Positions 1-8,864 of a stretch of DNA of 64,000 nucleotides are shown here, piece by piece (the first letter of the stretch is position 1; every line of letters begins with the position of its first letter). The notes below the pieces were generated by a model. That model searched no databases. It was not told where the DNA came from and saw only the letters and a list, made by a program, of their open reading frames with translations. Location of the stretch: positions 4,712,001 to 4,776,000 of the forward strand of contig NZ_CP058909.1 in assembly GCF_013415905.1 (NCBI RefSeq), given 5' to 3'. The DNA is from Halosimplex pelagicum. Lineage in GTDB: Archaea > Halobacteriota > Halobacteria > Halobacteriales > Haloarculaceae. A program made the position numbers and the translations under genes.

Positions 1-479
1 CGGATGTCGGCGTCCTCGTCCTGTTCGAGCGCGCGTTTCAGGTTGTCGCGCACGTCGAGCAGCCGGGTCACCAGGTCCTCGGTCGCCCGCTGTGTCTCCT
101 CCTCGCGGCGCTTCTCCATCCGCTTCTTGAAGTTCTGGAACTCCGCCTGCTTGCGCTTCAACTTCTCGGTCAGCTCGTCGACCTCCTCCTCGCGCGCGTC
201 GAGCTGGTCCTCCAGGCCGTCGACGCGCGTCCGCAGCGCCGCGAGCTCGTGGGCGACGGATTCGGGGTCGGACTCGGCGACGCGGTCGATCAGCTCCTCG
301 CCGGCGTCGACCTCGCCGTCGACCGTCGCTTCGCCGCTGGCGTCGCCCTCGCCCGCCTCGTCGGGGTCGATGACCTCGTCGGGCTGGACGGGCTCGCCGC
401 TCGCGTCCCCCTCCGGCTCGGTCGCGCCTGGCTGCTCCTCTGCGGCCTCAGCGGGGTCGGACGCGTCCTGCTCGCTCAT
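1..479 (-). CDS. grpE: GrpE nucleotide-exchange factor (partial, C-terminus beyond left edge)
   Basis: GrpE releases ADP from DnaK/Hsp70 in the cytoplasmic chaperone cycle. The visible 159 codons begin at the ATG at 477-479 and show a long acidic haloarchaeal N-terminal tail (about 75 residues rich in D, E, G and P), then a helical coiled-coil stretch with EELTEKLKRKQAEFQNFKKR-type heptads, which is the typical GrpE dimerisation helix. The reading frame runs off the left edge before the C-terminal beta domain. In haloarchaea grpE normally lies next to dnaK, which would be beyond the left edge. The divergent neighbour is the XPB helicase gene, 150 bp away. Identification rests on the coiled-coil motif and tail, so confidence is good but not absolute. 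Confidence 0.88.
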   Translation of the reverse strand, partial: MSEQDASDPAEAAEEQPGATEPEGDASGEPVQPDEVIDPDEAGEGDASGEATVDGEVDAGEELIDRVAESDPESVAHELAALRTRVDGLEDQLDAREEEVDELTEKLKRKQAEFQNFKKRMEKRREEETQRATEDLVTRLLDVRDNLKRALEQDEDADI

Positions 480-629
480 ACCCGAAGCCAGTCGCCGCGG
501 CGACAAAAGGGTTGAGAATCCGACCGACGACGGGGGCGAGCGCGGACGGCCGGTCACCGACATCCGCCGCCAGCCGCGGGCCAGGCGCGGCCCGCACCGC
601 TTAACTCCCGGGCGCGGATACCCCCTGCA

Positions 630-1985
630 GTGACCGTCCGGCTCGTCTACGAGGAGGGTACGATTCGGATCACCGGCGCCGGAACCGACGGCGCCCCCGC
701 CCTCGACGACCTGGCCTTCGTCGAACGGGACGCCCGCTCGAAGACCCGGCGAGCGCCCGCCCACCGCTACGTCGACCTCACCGCCGCGCTGGACGAGCGA
801 GGGGTCGACTACGACGACCGCGTGTTCGCACTCCCGGACCTCTCGCTCGACTCGACGTACGAACTCCGGGAGTACCAGCGGGCCGCCCTCGACGACTGGA
901 CGGGGGCCGACCGGCGCGGTGTGCTCGAACTCCCGACCGGGAGCGGCAAGACCGTCGTCGGCATCGCGGCGATGGAGGCGCTGGACACGCCGACGCTCGT
1001 CGTCGTGCCCACCATCGACCTGCTCGAACAGTGGCGCCGGGAACTCGAACGGGAGTTCGACCGCGAGGTCGGCCAACTCGGCGGCGGCGAGCAGCGACTC
1101 GCCGACGTGACCGTCTCGACGTACGACTCGGCGTACCTCCGGGCGGACGAACTCGGCGACCGGTTCGGCCTCGTCGTCTTCGACGAGGTCCACCACCTCG
1201 GCGGCGAGGGCTACCGCGACATCGCCCGCCTGCTCGCCGCGCCGGCGCGGATGGGACTGACCGCCACCTTCGAGCGCCCGGACGGCGCCCACGAGGTCGT
1301 CGAGGAACTGGTCGGCCCGCTCGTCCACCGGATCGCCGTCGACGAACTCGCCGGCGACCACCTCGCCGACTACGACATCAAGCGCCTGGAGGTCGACCTG
1401 ACCCCTCAGGAACGGGAGGTGTACGAGCGCCACCAGGAGACGTTCACCGACTACCTCGCCACGTCGGGCATCCAGATGCGCTCGGGCAGCGACTACCAGG
1501 AACTCGTCAAGCGCTCGGGGAGCGACCCCGAGGCGCGCGAGGCGCTGCTGGCTAAACAGAAGGCCCGCGAGGTGATGATGAACGCCGACGAGAAGGTCGA
1601 ACGGCTCGAAACCCTGCTCGACCGCCACCGCGAGGGTCGGGTCATCGTCTTCACCGCCCACACCGACCTCGTCTATCGCCTCTCCGAGCGGTTCCTGATC
1701 CCGGCGATCACCCACGAGACCGGTGCGGACGAGCGCCGGGAGATACTGGAGCGGTTCCGGTCGGGCGAGTACTCGCGGGTCGTGACGGCGAACGTCCTCG
1801 ACGAGGGCGTCGACGTGCCCGACGCGAACGTCGCTGTCGTCCTCTCAGGCAGCGGCAGCGAGCGGGAGTTCACCCAGCGCCTCGGCCGTATTTTGCGCCC
1901 GAAGGCGGACGGCCAACGTGCGCTGCTGTACGAGATCGTCACCGAGGAGACGGCGGAGGAGCGGGTGGCGCGACGGCGGCGGTGA
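630..1985 (+). CDS. XPB/Rad25-type superfamily 2 DNA helicase
   Basis: This is an ATP-dependent 3'-5' DNA helicase of the archaeal XPB family, used in DNA repair together with the nuclease Bax1. The 451-residue protein has an N-terminal damage-recognition-like region (about 1-70), a Q-motif region (ELREYQ, 78-83), Walker A LPTGSGKT (101-108), DEVH Walker B (185-188), a SAT-like LTATF, and the C-terminal helicase motifs V and VI (NVLDEGVDVPD and FTQRLGRILRP). The start is the GTG at 630, with a TTAAC-rich TATA-like element about 25 bp upstream. Its usual partner Bax1 lies 0.8 kb downstream on the same strand, but an opposite-strand lipoprotein gene is between them. Confidence 0.92.
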   Translation: MTVRLVYEEGTIRITGAGTDGAPALDDLAFVERDARSKTRRAPAHRYVDLTAALDERGVDYDDRVFALPDLSLDSTYELREYQRAALDDWTGADRRGVLELPTGSGKTVVGIAAMEALDTPTLVVVPTIDLLEQWRRELEREFDREVGQLGGGEQRLADVTVSTYDSAYLRADELGDRFGLVVFDEVHHLGGEGYRDIARLLAAPARMGLTATFERPDGAHEVVEELVGPLVHRIAVDELAGDHLADYDIKRLEVDLTPQEREVYERHQETFTDYLATSGIQMRSGSDYQELVKRSGSDPEAREALLAKQKAREVMMNADEKVERLETLLDRHREGRVIVFTAHTDLVYRLSERFLIPAITHETGADERREILERFRSGEYSRVVTANVLDEGVDVPDANVAVVLSGSGSEREFTQRLGRILRPKADGQRALLYEIVTEETAEERVARRRR

Positions 1986-2046
1986 CCGACGACGGGCCGG
2001 TGGTGGCGATTTCCGGCGGTGGGCGGGACGGACCGCCAGCGACCGC

Positions 2047-2658
2047 CTACTCGGCCGAACCGGTCGACGTGTCGGGCGTCCCGTCGCCCGTGTCGGCGTC
2101 GCCCGTTCCGGTCGACGTGTCGGTCGCCGTCGATCCCGACTCGGTCGCGGTGGCGGTCGACCCGGTGTCGGTCGGGGTCGGCGAGTCCGTCGGCGTCGCC
2201 CCGTCGCCGGGGTAGGGCGTGACCGTCTCCTCGGGGACTGGCGTCTCCGGCGGCCCGGGATCGAACGAGACAGAGAATCCGGTCAGCTCGGCCTCCGGAA
2301 CGGGGAACCGGATCTCGAATCGCCGGCTGGCTTCGGGCTGGAGGGCGACGTGGCGCGAGGGGGTGAAGGTCCTGTCGCCGGCCTCGACGGTGACGGTCAT
2401 CACCGCCTCGCGAGCGACGCCGGCGCGGTTTCGGACCGTCAGTTCGACCACCAGGTCGCCGTCCTCGCCGGACCGGAACGCCCGCTCGGGGACGACGAAC
2501 GGCTGTCGATCCGGCGTCGGTTCGGGGTCGTCCGCGGGCGTGGCGATCCCCTCCGGCGGTTCGGGGGCCGTCGCCGGCACCTCGCGGTTGGCCGTACAGC
2601 CCGCGCCCGCCCCCGCCGCGAGGGCGGCCAGCCCGCGCAGGACCGTCCGTCGTTGCAT
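2047..2658 (-). CDS. Tat-exported lipoprotein, Thr/Ser-rich tail
   Basis: This is a predicted extracellular lipoprotein of unknown function, about 203 residues. The start is the ATG at 2656-2658, which places a twin-arginine signal (QRRTVLRG) at the N-terminus followed by an Ala/Gly hydrophobic stretch and the lipobox residue Cys (AGAGC, about residue 21). A central all-beta-looking domain of about 100 residues follows (VVELTVRNRAG, RRFEIRFPVPEAEL), resembling a small immunoglobulin-like or CARDB-like fold. The last 55 residues are Thr/Ser/Asp/Gly-rich, as in glycosylated haloarchaeal surface proteins. It is transcribed against both flanking repair genes and separates XPB from Bax1. No precise family is assigned. 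Confidence 0.8.
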   Translation of the reverse strand: MQRRTVLRGLAALAAGAGAGCTANREVPATAPEPPEGIATPADDPEPTPDRQPFVVPERAFRSGEDGDLVVELTVRNRAGVAREAVMTVTVEAGDRTFTPSRHVALQPEASRRFEIRFPVPEAELTGFSVSFDPGPPETPVPEETVTPYPGDGATPTDSPTPTDTGSTATATESGSTATDTSTGTGDADTGDGTPDTSTGSAE

Positions 2659-2791
2659 ACGTCTCCCCCGGGTGCGGTCCGGTAAGAATCTTCTCGTCCG
2701 GGCAGTGGCGGCCCGGGCGGCCGCTGGCCCGTCCGCGCCGCCCCGACCCACTCCCGCCGCGCTTATCCCGGTCGCCGGCCGAGTCGCGGGT

Positions 2792-4300
2792 GTGCTGACG
2801 AAGGACCTGCTGCGCGTCTCGCGGGCCGGTGGCGGCTTCCACCCGCAGTTCGTCGGCGACGAGCGCCGGGACCTGGCGGCCCGCGTCCTCGGCGTCTACC
2901 AGGGCCACGTCGACCGCACCCGGGCAGACCTCGACGACGCCCTGACCGACCTCGAACGCGAGGCCGACGACTTCAAGCTCGTCCGCGGGTTCGCCAAGCT
3001 CCTCGACCGGGAGGCCCGCTTCGAGGTCCGGGCGGCCGTCGAGCCCCGCCGCGCCCGCGACGCCGCGTTCGCCGCGAGCGAGGCCGTCGGCGTCGTCACC
3101 GCCGACGACCGCGAGCGGGCGCTCCGGCGGGCCGCCGACCGCCTCGACGCCGACCCCGACGACGTGGCCGATTCGCTGTACGCCGACCTCGACGACCGGG
3201 AGATCCTCGCCGAAATCGACCCGCGCTGGGGCCCCGCGGAACTGGTGGACCAGTACAACTTATCGCTGGCCCAGACCGCGCTGTTCGACGCGACGGAGGT
3301 CCGCGTGCGCTCCAGCGACCCGAAGGCGCTCGTCTCGGCGGTCAAGCGCCTCCGCCTGATGTACGAGGTCCGGAAGACCGACGCCGGCCGCGAGGTGGTC
3401 GTCACCGGCCCGGACACCCTCTTCCGGAGCACGCGCCGCTACGGCACCCGCTTCGCCCGCCTGCTGCGCACCGTGGCGAAAGCCGACGAGTGGACGCTGA
3501 CGGCGACCGTCGACGACCGCGGGACCGAACGGGAGATGACGCTGACCGACGCGGACGTGTCGGTGCCGGGCGTCGAGCCCGTGACCGACGTGAGCTACGA
3601 CAGCGGCATCGAGGCAGAGTTCGCGACCCGCTTCGAGTCGCTGGATCTGGACTGGGACCTCGTCCGCGAGCCCGAGCCGCTCGAAGCCGGCGCCAGCGTC
3701 GCCATCCCCGACTTCGCGTTCGACTACCGCCACGCCGACTTCCGGGTCTTCTTCGAGATCATGGGCTTCTGGACGCCCGAGTACGTCGAGAAGAAACTCT
3801 CCCAATTAGAGGCCATCGACGACGTGGAGTTGCTCGTCGCGGTCGACGAGAGCCTCGGCGCCGGCGAGGCCGTCGAGGCCCGCGACCACCGCGCGATCCC
3901 CTACTCCGGGACCGTCCGCCTCAAGGACGTTCGCGACGCGCTCCGGCGCTACGAGGACGACCTCGTCGCCGAGAGCGCCGCCGCGCTGCCCGACGAACTG
4001 GTCCCCGACCCCGACGTGGCGACCATCGAGTCGCTGGCCGCCGAGCACGGCGTCAGCGAAGATGCCGTCGAAGGCAAGTCATTCCCGGAGCACGACCGCG
4101 TCGGCCGGACGCTCGTTCGCCCGGCGGTGCTGGACGACCTCGACGAGCGGATCGAGGCCGGGATGTCCCTGAGCGAAGCGGAGGGCGTCCTCGACGAGTA
4201 CGGGATCGACGACGCCAGCGCGCTCCTCTCGGCGCTCGGCTATCGCGTCGAGTGGGAGGGGCTGAGCGGCGGGACCGTCCGCGAGCGCGACGACGAGTGA
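2792..4300 (+). CDS. Bax1 nuclease (DUF790 family), partner of archaeal XPB
   Basis: Bax1 (binds archaeal XPB) is a structure-specific endonuclease that acts with XPB in an NER-like repair pathway. The GTG at 2792 gives a 502-residue protein starting VLTKDLLRVSRAGGG, the characteristic DUF790 N-terminus. The middle carries the helical Thump-like region, and the nuclease domain contains acidic motifs around residues 310-345 (FDYRHADFRVFFEIMGFWTP and the following VEKKLSQL). The open frame extends further upstream, but that part overlaps the antisense lipoprotein and lacks the conserved start. The -30 region GCTTATCCC fits a TATA element. Same strand as XPB, with which it probably forms a functional pair even though the pair has been split. 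Confidence 0.9.
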   Translation: MLTKDLLRVSRAGGGFHPQFVGDERRDLAARVLGVYQGHVDRTRADLDDALTDLEREADDFKLVRGFAKLLDREARFEVRAAVEPRRARDAAFAASEAVGVVTADDRERALRRAADRLDADPDDVADSLYADLDDREILAEIDPRWGPAELVDQYNLSLAQTALFDATEVRVRSSDPKALVSAVKRLRLMYEVRKTDAGREVVVTGPDTLFRSTRRYGTRFARLLRTVAKADEWTLTATVDDRGTEREMTLTDADVSVPGVEPVTDVSYDSGIEAEFATRFESLDLDWDLVREPEPLEAGASVAIPDFAFDYRHADFRVFFEIMGFWTPEYVEKKLSQLEAIDDVELLVAVDESLGAGEAVEARDHRAIPYSGTVRLKDVRDALRRYEDDLVAESAAALPDELVPDPDVATIESLAAEHGVSEDAVEGKSFPEHDRVGRTLVRPAVLDDLDERIEAGMSLSEAEGVLDEYGIDDASALLSALGYRVEWEGLSGGTVRERDDE

Positions 4301-4320
4301 GTGCGGTCGCGGTTGCGGTC

Positions 4321-4676
4321 GGCGCGCGCTGGAGCGCGCTTTCATGCGCGCGACGTAGCCGCGCGAGGGATGAGAGAGTGAGTGCAACGAACGAGCGAAT
4401 CGGCTGGGGAGGTTCGTGGCCGTCTGCGGTGCTGTGCGGGGCTGTGCAGTCGCGGTGTGGTCGCGGTCCCTGGTGTCCGCGCGACAGCGTTCGCGTGGGC
4501 TCGGGAGAGCTTGCTCTCCCGGTGGACTGAAAGGGCGAGGCGCGCTCGCGTTTATCCAGTCGCCCGAGCGGCCCCTATCCGCGCGGTGCGAGGCGCGCAG
4601 CGCCTCGAAGCGAACGGCTGTGCCGTGAGCGGGCGGTGCGGAGAGCGCGGATATGTCGCTCGGCGACCGCGAGCGG
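4321..4676. repeat. Dispersed intergenic repeat, copy A
   Basis: The 400-bp gap after Bax1 has no convincing gene. It shares ordered blocks with 9637-9940: GCTGGAGCGCGCT near the start, GCCGTCTGCGG and TGCTGTGCGGGGC in the middle, TGGACTGAAAGGGCGAG, CCCTATCCGCGCGG, and GAGAGCGCGGATAT followed by GCGACCGCGAGCG at the end. A hairpin with an 8-bp stem and CTTG loop is at 4502-4521 (CGGGAGAG/CTCTCCCG). Blocks are separated by different insert lengths in the two copies, so the element is a mosaic. Function is unknown. It may be a non-autonomous mobile repeat or a structured transcript end. Confidence 0.75.
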
Positions 4677-4700
4677 ATCGAGAGCGTTCAGCGGCCGTCG

Positions 4701-5234
4701 TCACAGCTCTCGGCGGCGACCCTTCGGCACCTGCGAGCGGAGTTCGCCGTGGACGTAGAGGCCGACGCCGACGGGCTCGGACTCCCCGGCCACGTCGGTC
4801 GCGACGATCAGGTAGCCCCAGTCGCCGCCCCAGTCGAGTTCTTGGTCGTCGCCGGCGACGAAGGTCGCCGCCTCCTCGCGCGAAAGACGGATCACGCACT
4901 CGTCGGCCGCGTCGCCGAACCGCTGGACCGCTTCGAGCGTCGGCTTCCAGTGTTCGCGGCGGGTCCGCAGGAACGCGAGTCCGAGCCCCTCGATGGCCAC
5001 GGGCGAGGCCACGTCGTCGGCGAACGCCCAGATCTTGCCCGAGCCGCGCTCCCAGAAGGTGTGGCCGTCGAACGTCTCCGGGGGAACGCCGAACCGCTCG
5101 CTCCACCAGTCGAGGACCTCCCCGCGAGTCGGCCGCCCCTCCACGACCCGCTCGTCGGCGGTCGCCGGGAGGCGGTCGAACCGCGTCCCGTCGTTCTCGG
5201 CCGGTCCGTCGCCGGCGTCGTTCTCGTCGCTCAT
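4701..5234 (-). CDS. PUA-like RNA-binding protein, partner of the upstream m5C methyltransferase
   Basis: The protein has 177 residues from the ATG at 5232-5234. The N-terminal part has an RxFG...TFDGHTFWERG region and the C-terminus reads GVGLYVHGELRSQVPKGRR, which resembles the PUA-like tail of RsmF/NOP2-type rRNA methyltransferases and NIP7. The gene starts inside the stop codon of the upstream methyltransferase (TCAT on the plus strand, an ATGA overlap), so the two are translationally coupled. The likely role, by inference, is to help the methyltransferase dock on its RNA target. Known as an uncharacterised conserved haloarchaeal family (DUF7122-like). The family name is less certain than the fold. 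Confidence 0.78.
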   Translation of the reverse strand: MSDENDAGDGPAENDGTRFDRLPATADERVVEGRPTRGEVLDWWSERFGVPPETFDGHTFWERGSGKIWAFADDVASPVAIEGLGLAFLRTRREHWKPTLEAVQRFGDAADECVIRLSREEAATFVAGDDQELDWGGDWGYLIVATDVAGESEPVGVGLYVHGELRSQVPKGRRREL

Positions 5235-6169
5235 TCGGCGGTCACCTCCAGTTTCGCGCAGAAGAAGCCGCCGGTGTCGTTGTGATGGGGGTAGATGCGT
5301 TTGGCCCGCTCGACCGAGTCGTCGAACGATTCGTCCTGCCACTCGGTGACACCGGGGGTCGACTCCAGCGGCAGGTCGAACTCGACGAGTTCGCAGGGCT
5401 CCTCGGCCAGCGCGTGGTCGAGGACGGCCTCGTTCTCCTCGGGGGCGAACGTGCAGGTGGAGTAGACCACCGTCCCGCCTTCACGGGTGGTCTGGATCGC
5501 GCGGCGGAGGACGCCCTTCTGGACGCCCGAGATGCCGTGGACGTGGTCGAGCTCCCAGTCGTCCAGCGCGTCGGGGTTCTTCCGGATGGTCCCCTCGCAG
5601 GAACACGGCACGTCCACCAAGGCCCGGTCGTACGGCGCGCCCTCGGTGCCTTCGTCCGAATCCGGCCCGCGGAACGGTTTCAGCGAGTGGTTGCGGGCGT
5701 CTTCGTGGGTGACGGCGACGTTCGTGGCGCCGGCCCGTTCGGCGTTCGACCGGAGCGCGGAGATCCGGCCGAGGTTGTTGTCGGTGGCGACCAGCAGGCC
5801 ACGGTCGTCCATCAGCGCCGCGAGCTGGGTGGTCTTGCTCCCGGGGGCGGCGCAGGCGTCCCAGACCCGCTCGCCGGGTTGGGGGTCGAGCACCTCGGCG
5901 GGGACGGCAGAGACCTCCTCTTGGCCGTGGATCCACCCGAGGACGTACGGCCAGTTGGTCCCCGGCTGGTCGTCGGGGAGCGCGAACAGGCCGTCGTGCC
6001 ACCCGACGGGTTCGTGGGCGAGGTCGACCTCCTCGAAGGCGTCGCGAGCCCGCTCGACGGTCGTCTTCAGCGTGTTGACGCGGACGACCGACGGGAGCGG
6101 GCGCTCGCACGCCGCGCGGAAGGCCTCGAAATCGTCGACGAGCGACTCGTAGCGCTCCAGTACGTCCAT
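5231..6169 (-). CDS. RsmB/NOP2/Sun-family RNA (cytosine-5) methyltransferase
   Basis: This SAM-dependent enzyme forms 5-methylcytosine in rRNA or tRNA. The 312-residue protein shows the NOL1/NOP2/Sun order of motifs: an N-terminal VRVNTLKTT segment, the SAM-binding motif VWDACAAPGSKTTQLA (motif I, about 104-119), the catalytic VDVPCSCEGT (motif IV with its Cys pair) and STCTFAPEENE (motif VI with the second catalytic Cys). It lacks the C-terminal PUA domain found in many family members, and that function is probably supplied by the overlapping downstream gene. Start ATG at 6167-6169. The precise RNA target cannot be told from sequence. Confidence 0.92.
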   Translation of the reverse strand: MDVLERYESLVDDFEAFRAACERPLPSVVRVNTLKTTVERARDAFEEVDLAHEPVGWHDGLFALPDDQPGTNWPYVLGWIHGQEEVSAVPAEVLDPQPGERVWDACAAPGSKTTQLAALMDDRGLLVATDNNLGRISALRSNAERAGATNVAVTHEDARNHSLKPFRGPDSDEGTEGAPYDRALVDVPCSCEGTIRKNPDALDDWELDHVHGISGVQKGVLRRAIQTTREGGTVVYSTCTFAPEENEAVLDHALAEEPCELVEFDLPLESTPGVTEWQDESFDDSVERAKRIYPHHNDTGGFFCAKLEVTAE

Positions 6170-6323
6170 TGGCGCTCCCTTCGCTGTCGCCCGTGTTAAC
6201 CCTCTCGGCTCGGGGGCGAAGGGCCGGCGCCACCGACATCGCGAGCGGACGACGCTACCGGCACTGGTCGCCGACCCGCCGTCCGCGCTCGGTTTTAAGC
6301 CGCTGGCAGCCGGGGTAGCCGGT

Positions 6324-7061
6324 ATGGCCCACGTTCAGGTCCACCGCGAGGAGATCGAGTTCGACGAGCCGACGCTGATCGAGGGGTTGCCCGGCGTCGG
6401 CCTCGTCGGCAAGATCGCCGCGGACCACCTCGTCGACGCGCTCGACATGACCTACTACGCCTCCTGTCGCTGCGAGGGACTCCCGGAGGTCGCCGTCTTC
6501 GGCGAGGACGACCCGACCTACGACCCGCCGGTGCGGATCTACGCCGACGAGGAGCGGGACCTCCTGGCGCTCCAGAGCGACGTGCCGGTCTCGCCGAACG
6601 TCGCCGACGACTTCGCGGCCTGCCTGACGCGCTGGCTCGGCGAGCGCGACGCGACCGCGCTGTACGTCTCCGGGCTCCCCGCCGAGAAGGAGGGCGTCCC
6701 GAGCCTCTACGGCGTCGCGAACGGCGATGCGACCCACCTGCTCGACGACCACGGCATCGCGCCGCCCACCGAGAGCGGCGTCATCAGCGGCCCGACCGGC
6801 GCGCTGCTGTACGAGGCCGACCGGACCGACCTCGACGCGCTCGGCCTCGTGGTCGAGGCAAACCGGAACTTCCCGGACCCCGAGGCCGCCCGGGTCGTCC
6901 TGCTGGACGGCGTCGGCCCCATCGCCGGCGTCGACGTGGACACCGAACACCTCGTCGAACAGGCCGAGGAGATCAGCCAGGCCCGCGAGAACCTCGCCAA
7001 GCGGATGCAGGAGAGCGACGAGGAGAGTTCGAGGGCCCAGCCGATGGGCATGTACCAGTAG
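6324..7061 (+). CDS. PAC2-family proteasome assembly chaperone homologue
   Basis: The 245-residue protein belongs to the PAC2 family (archaeal PbaA/PbaB and eukaryotic PAC1/2 relatives), implicated in assembly of 20S proteasomes or a related complex. The diagnostic N-terminal LIEGLPGVGLVGKIAADHL sits at residues 18-36, followed by the mid-protein GLPAEKEGVPSLYG and the SGPTGALL segment near 155. The C-terminus is a short charged coiled coil. The start ATG at 6324 follows a TTTTAAGC TATA-like element about 30 bp upstream. The lysE-like gene follows 8 bp downstream and may be cotranscribed. Confidence 0.9.
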   Translation: MAHVQVHREEIEFDEPTLIEGLPGVGLVGKIAADHLVDALDMTYYASCRCEGLPEVAVFGEDDPTYDPPVRIYADEERDLLALQSDVPVSPNVADDFAACLTRWLGERDATALYVSGLPAEKEGVPSLYGVANGDATHLLDDHGIAPPTESGVISGPTGALLYEADRTDLDALGLVVEANRNFPDPEAARVVLLDGVGPIAGVDVDTEHLVEQAEEISQARENLAKRMQESDEESSRAQPMGMYQ

Positions 7062-7069
7062 CGCCCCCG

Positions 7070-7774
7070 ATGAGCGTCGCGACCGCCGCGGGCACCTTCG
7101 GCGTCGGCGTCGTCTTCGGTCTCGCGCTAGCGGCGCCGCCGGGGCCGATGAACGCCGTCATCGCCGAGGAGAGCGTCCTCCGCGGGTGGCTCGCCGGGTT
7201 CACCGCCGGCCTGGGCGCGATGACCGCCGACTTCGTCTTCTTCGTCCTGTCGCTGGCGGGCGTCGTCGCCTTCCTCGAAGGCGCCGAGACCGTCCGCGCG
7301 GCGATGGTCGGCGCCGGCGGCCTGCTGATGCTGTACTTCGCCGTCGGCGCCGTGCGCGACGCCCGCTCGGACTTTCTGTCGGGTGACTCGGGCCCGGACG
7401 CCGACGACGCCGACTCCCGCGGGTTCACGAAGGCGTTCGTCCTCGCGCTGACCAACCCCTACCAGATCCTGTTCTGGCTGACCGTCGGCGTCGGCCTGCT
7501 CGAACCGGGGACGGTCGACGTGTTGTCGTACCTCCCGGTCGTCGGCGCAGACCTGGCCGGCGCGCTCGTCGTGCGGACGGGGAGCCCGGCGCTGCTGGCG
7601 GGCCTGTTCGGCGGCATCGTCGTCTGGATAACCGGGTTCCCGGCGGCGCTGGTGGGCGTCGGCCGCCGGGTCGACGCGTTCGCGCCCGCCGCCGCGGTTG
7701 CCTCGGCGCTGGTGCTGGCGGGGTTCGGCGTCACCTTCTGCTGGACGGCGGCGCGGACGCTGGCCGGCCTCTGA
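7070..7774 (+). CDS. LysE/RhtB-family amino acid exporter
   Basis: The 234-residue integral membrane protein has six predicted hydrophobic segments. The N-terminal helix ends with the LysE signature APPGPMNAVIAEESVLRGW at about residues 22-40. The loop between the helix pairs contains GFTKAFVLALTNPYQILFW, another family hallmark, around 122-140. Members export amino acids or related small molecules using the proton gradient, and the substrate cannot be inferred. Only 8 bp separate it from the PAC2 gene, suggesting an operon of convenience. Confidence 0.9.
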   Translation: MSVATAAGTFGVGVVFGLALAAPPGPMNAVIAEESVLRGWLAGFTAGLGAMTADFVFFVLSLAGVVAFLEGAETVRAAMVGAGGLLMLYFAVGAVRDARSDFLSGDSGPDADDADSRGFTKAFVLALTNPYQILFWLTVGVGLLEPGTVDVLSYLPVVGADLAGALVVRTGSPALLAGLFGGIVVWITGFPAALVGVGRRVDAFAPAAAVASALVLAGFGVTFCWTAARTLAGL

Positions 7775-7813
7775 GGGGCGGTCGACCGCCCGGGTCGCTC
7801 GCCGATCGGCGCG

Positions 7814-8521
7814 TCAGTCCGACCGACCGGGCGGTTCGGGCGCTTCCTCGGGCTCGACGTCGGCGACCTCCGATTCGAGCCACTCCTTGAACCACTTGAC
7901 GCGCTTGAGCCGGCGGTGACAGATGCTCTCGGCGGTGTCGCTGCAGACGCGCTCGCGGGCGTCGACGCCCCGTTCGAGGACGCGTCCGACCATCTCGGCG
8001 GCGTCGATGTGCGTCCGGGACTCGTAGCCCATCCGGAGTAACATCAGCGCCGTGCCGTTGGCGCCGACCTTGTCGAGCAGGTCCGCCTCGATGAGACACT
8101 GGGTCTCCAGCGAGAGGTCGGTCAGCTCGCCCTGGTAGGAGTGGTCGCGGACGGCGGCGCAGACCTCGTCGACGAACGACGCGGGGTAGTCGCCGTGGCT
8201 GGTGAGGTACTCGCGGGCGACGCGGGCGCCCTCCTCGGCGTGGAGGTCCTGGTCGACCTCCAACTTCGCGATGTCGTGGAACAGCGCGGCGACGCGGGTC
8301 ACGTCCACGTTGGCCCCCTCGGCCTCGGCGATCTCCTCGGCGAGTTCGACCACGTTGAGGATGTGGTTGAACCGGTACTCCGCGGAGTGCCAGGGGTACC
8401 ACCGCATGCGACCCCCGTCGTCCTCGCTCTCGACGCTGGCGGCGAGATAGTCGTGGACGAAGGCCTCCATCTCCGCGAACGCCTCGGCGGAGACGGGCGA
8501 CTCCCTAATTTCGACGCCCAC
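7814..8521 (-). CDS. HD-domain phosphohydrolase
   Basis: The 235-residue protein is a metal-dependent HD-superfamily hydrolase. The start is GTG (8519-8521). It shows an early His (RFNHILNV, near 52), the HD pair in ALFHDIAKLE (about 82-83), a His in RDHSYQG and an Asp in EADLLDKVGANG, which make the H...HD...H...D metal site. The C-terminal portion contains CSDTAESICHRRLKRVKWF. Members remove phosphate from nucleotides or act on (p)ppGpp-like or cyclic nucleotides. The substrate is unknown. It converges with the LysE gene. Confidence 0.87.
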   Translation of the reverse strand: MGVEIRESPVSAEAFAEMEAFVHDYLAASVESEDDGGRMRWYPWHSAEYRFNHILNVVELAEEIAEAEGANVDVTRVAALFHDIAKLEVDQDLHAEEGARVAREYLTSHGDYPASFVDEVCAAVRDHSYQGELTDLSLETQCLIEADLLDKVGANGTALMLLRMGYESRTHIDAAEMVGRVLERGVDARERVCSDTAESICHRRLKRVKWFKEWLESEVADVEPEEAPEPPGRSD

Positions 8522-8864
8522 GGAACCACCTCCGGTAGATACGTGCGTCAGTCATCTTACGAATAGAAAGGCGCGTTCGACTCTTAGGCGTTACGACACC
8601 CGTGGCCCGCCGGTTTCGACCCCGCTGAACGCCCCGCGAAGGGCGGTCTCCGACCGCCTGCGACCGTTTCACGGCCAACGGACTCGCGTGCCGTCGGTCG
8701 ATCCGTCGTTCGGCGAACCGGAACGCGCCACGGACCCACTCCGTGCCATCCGACGCGCCGGCGATCTCGACGCGCGTCCAGTGTCCGCGCCGACCGGTCG
8801 GCGGGTCGGAACCCGATCGGCGGCGTGGCGTGGTTTTATCGTGGTGCGTGCCAACGTTTGACGT
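8522..8864. other. Intergenic stretch with no recognised gene
   Basis: These 343 bases separate two divergently transcribed genes. No conserved open frame is evident on either strand. A TTTTATC element at 8832-8838 sits about 30 bp before the ATG at 8865 and is the probable promoter of the GNAT gene. Nothing else stands out. Confidence 0.6.
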
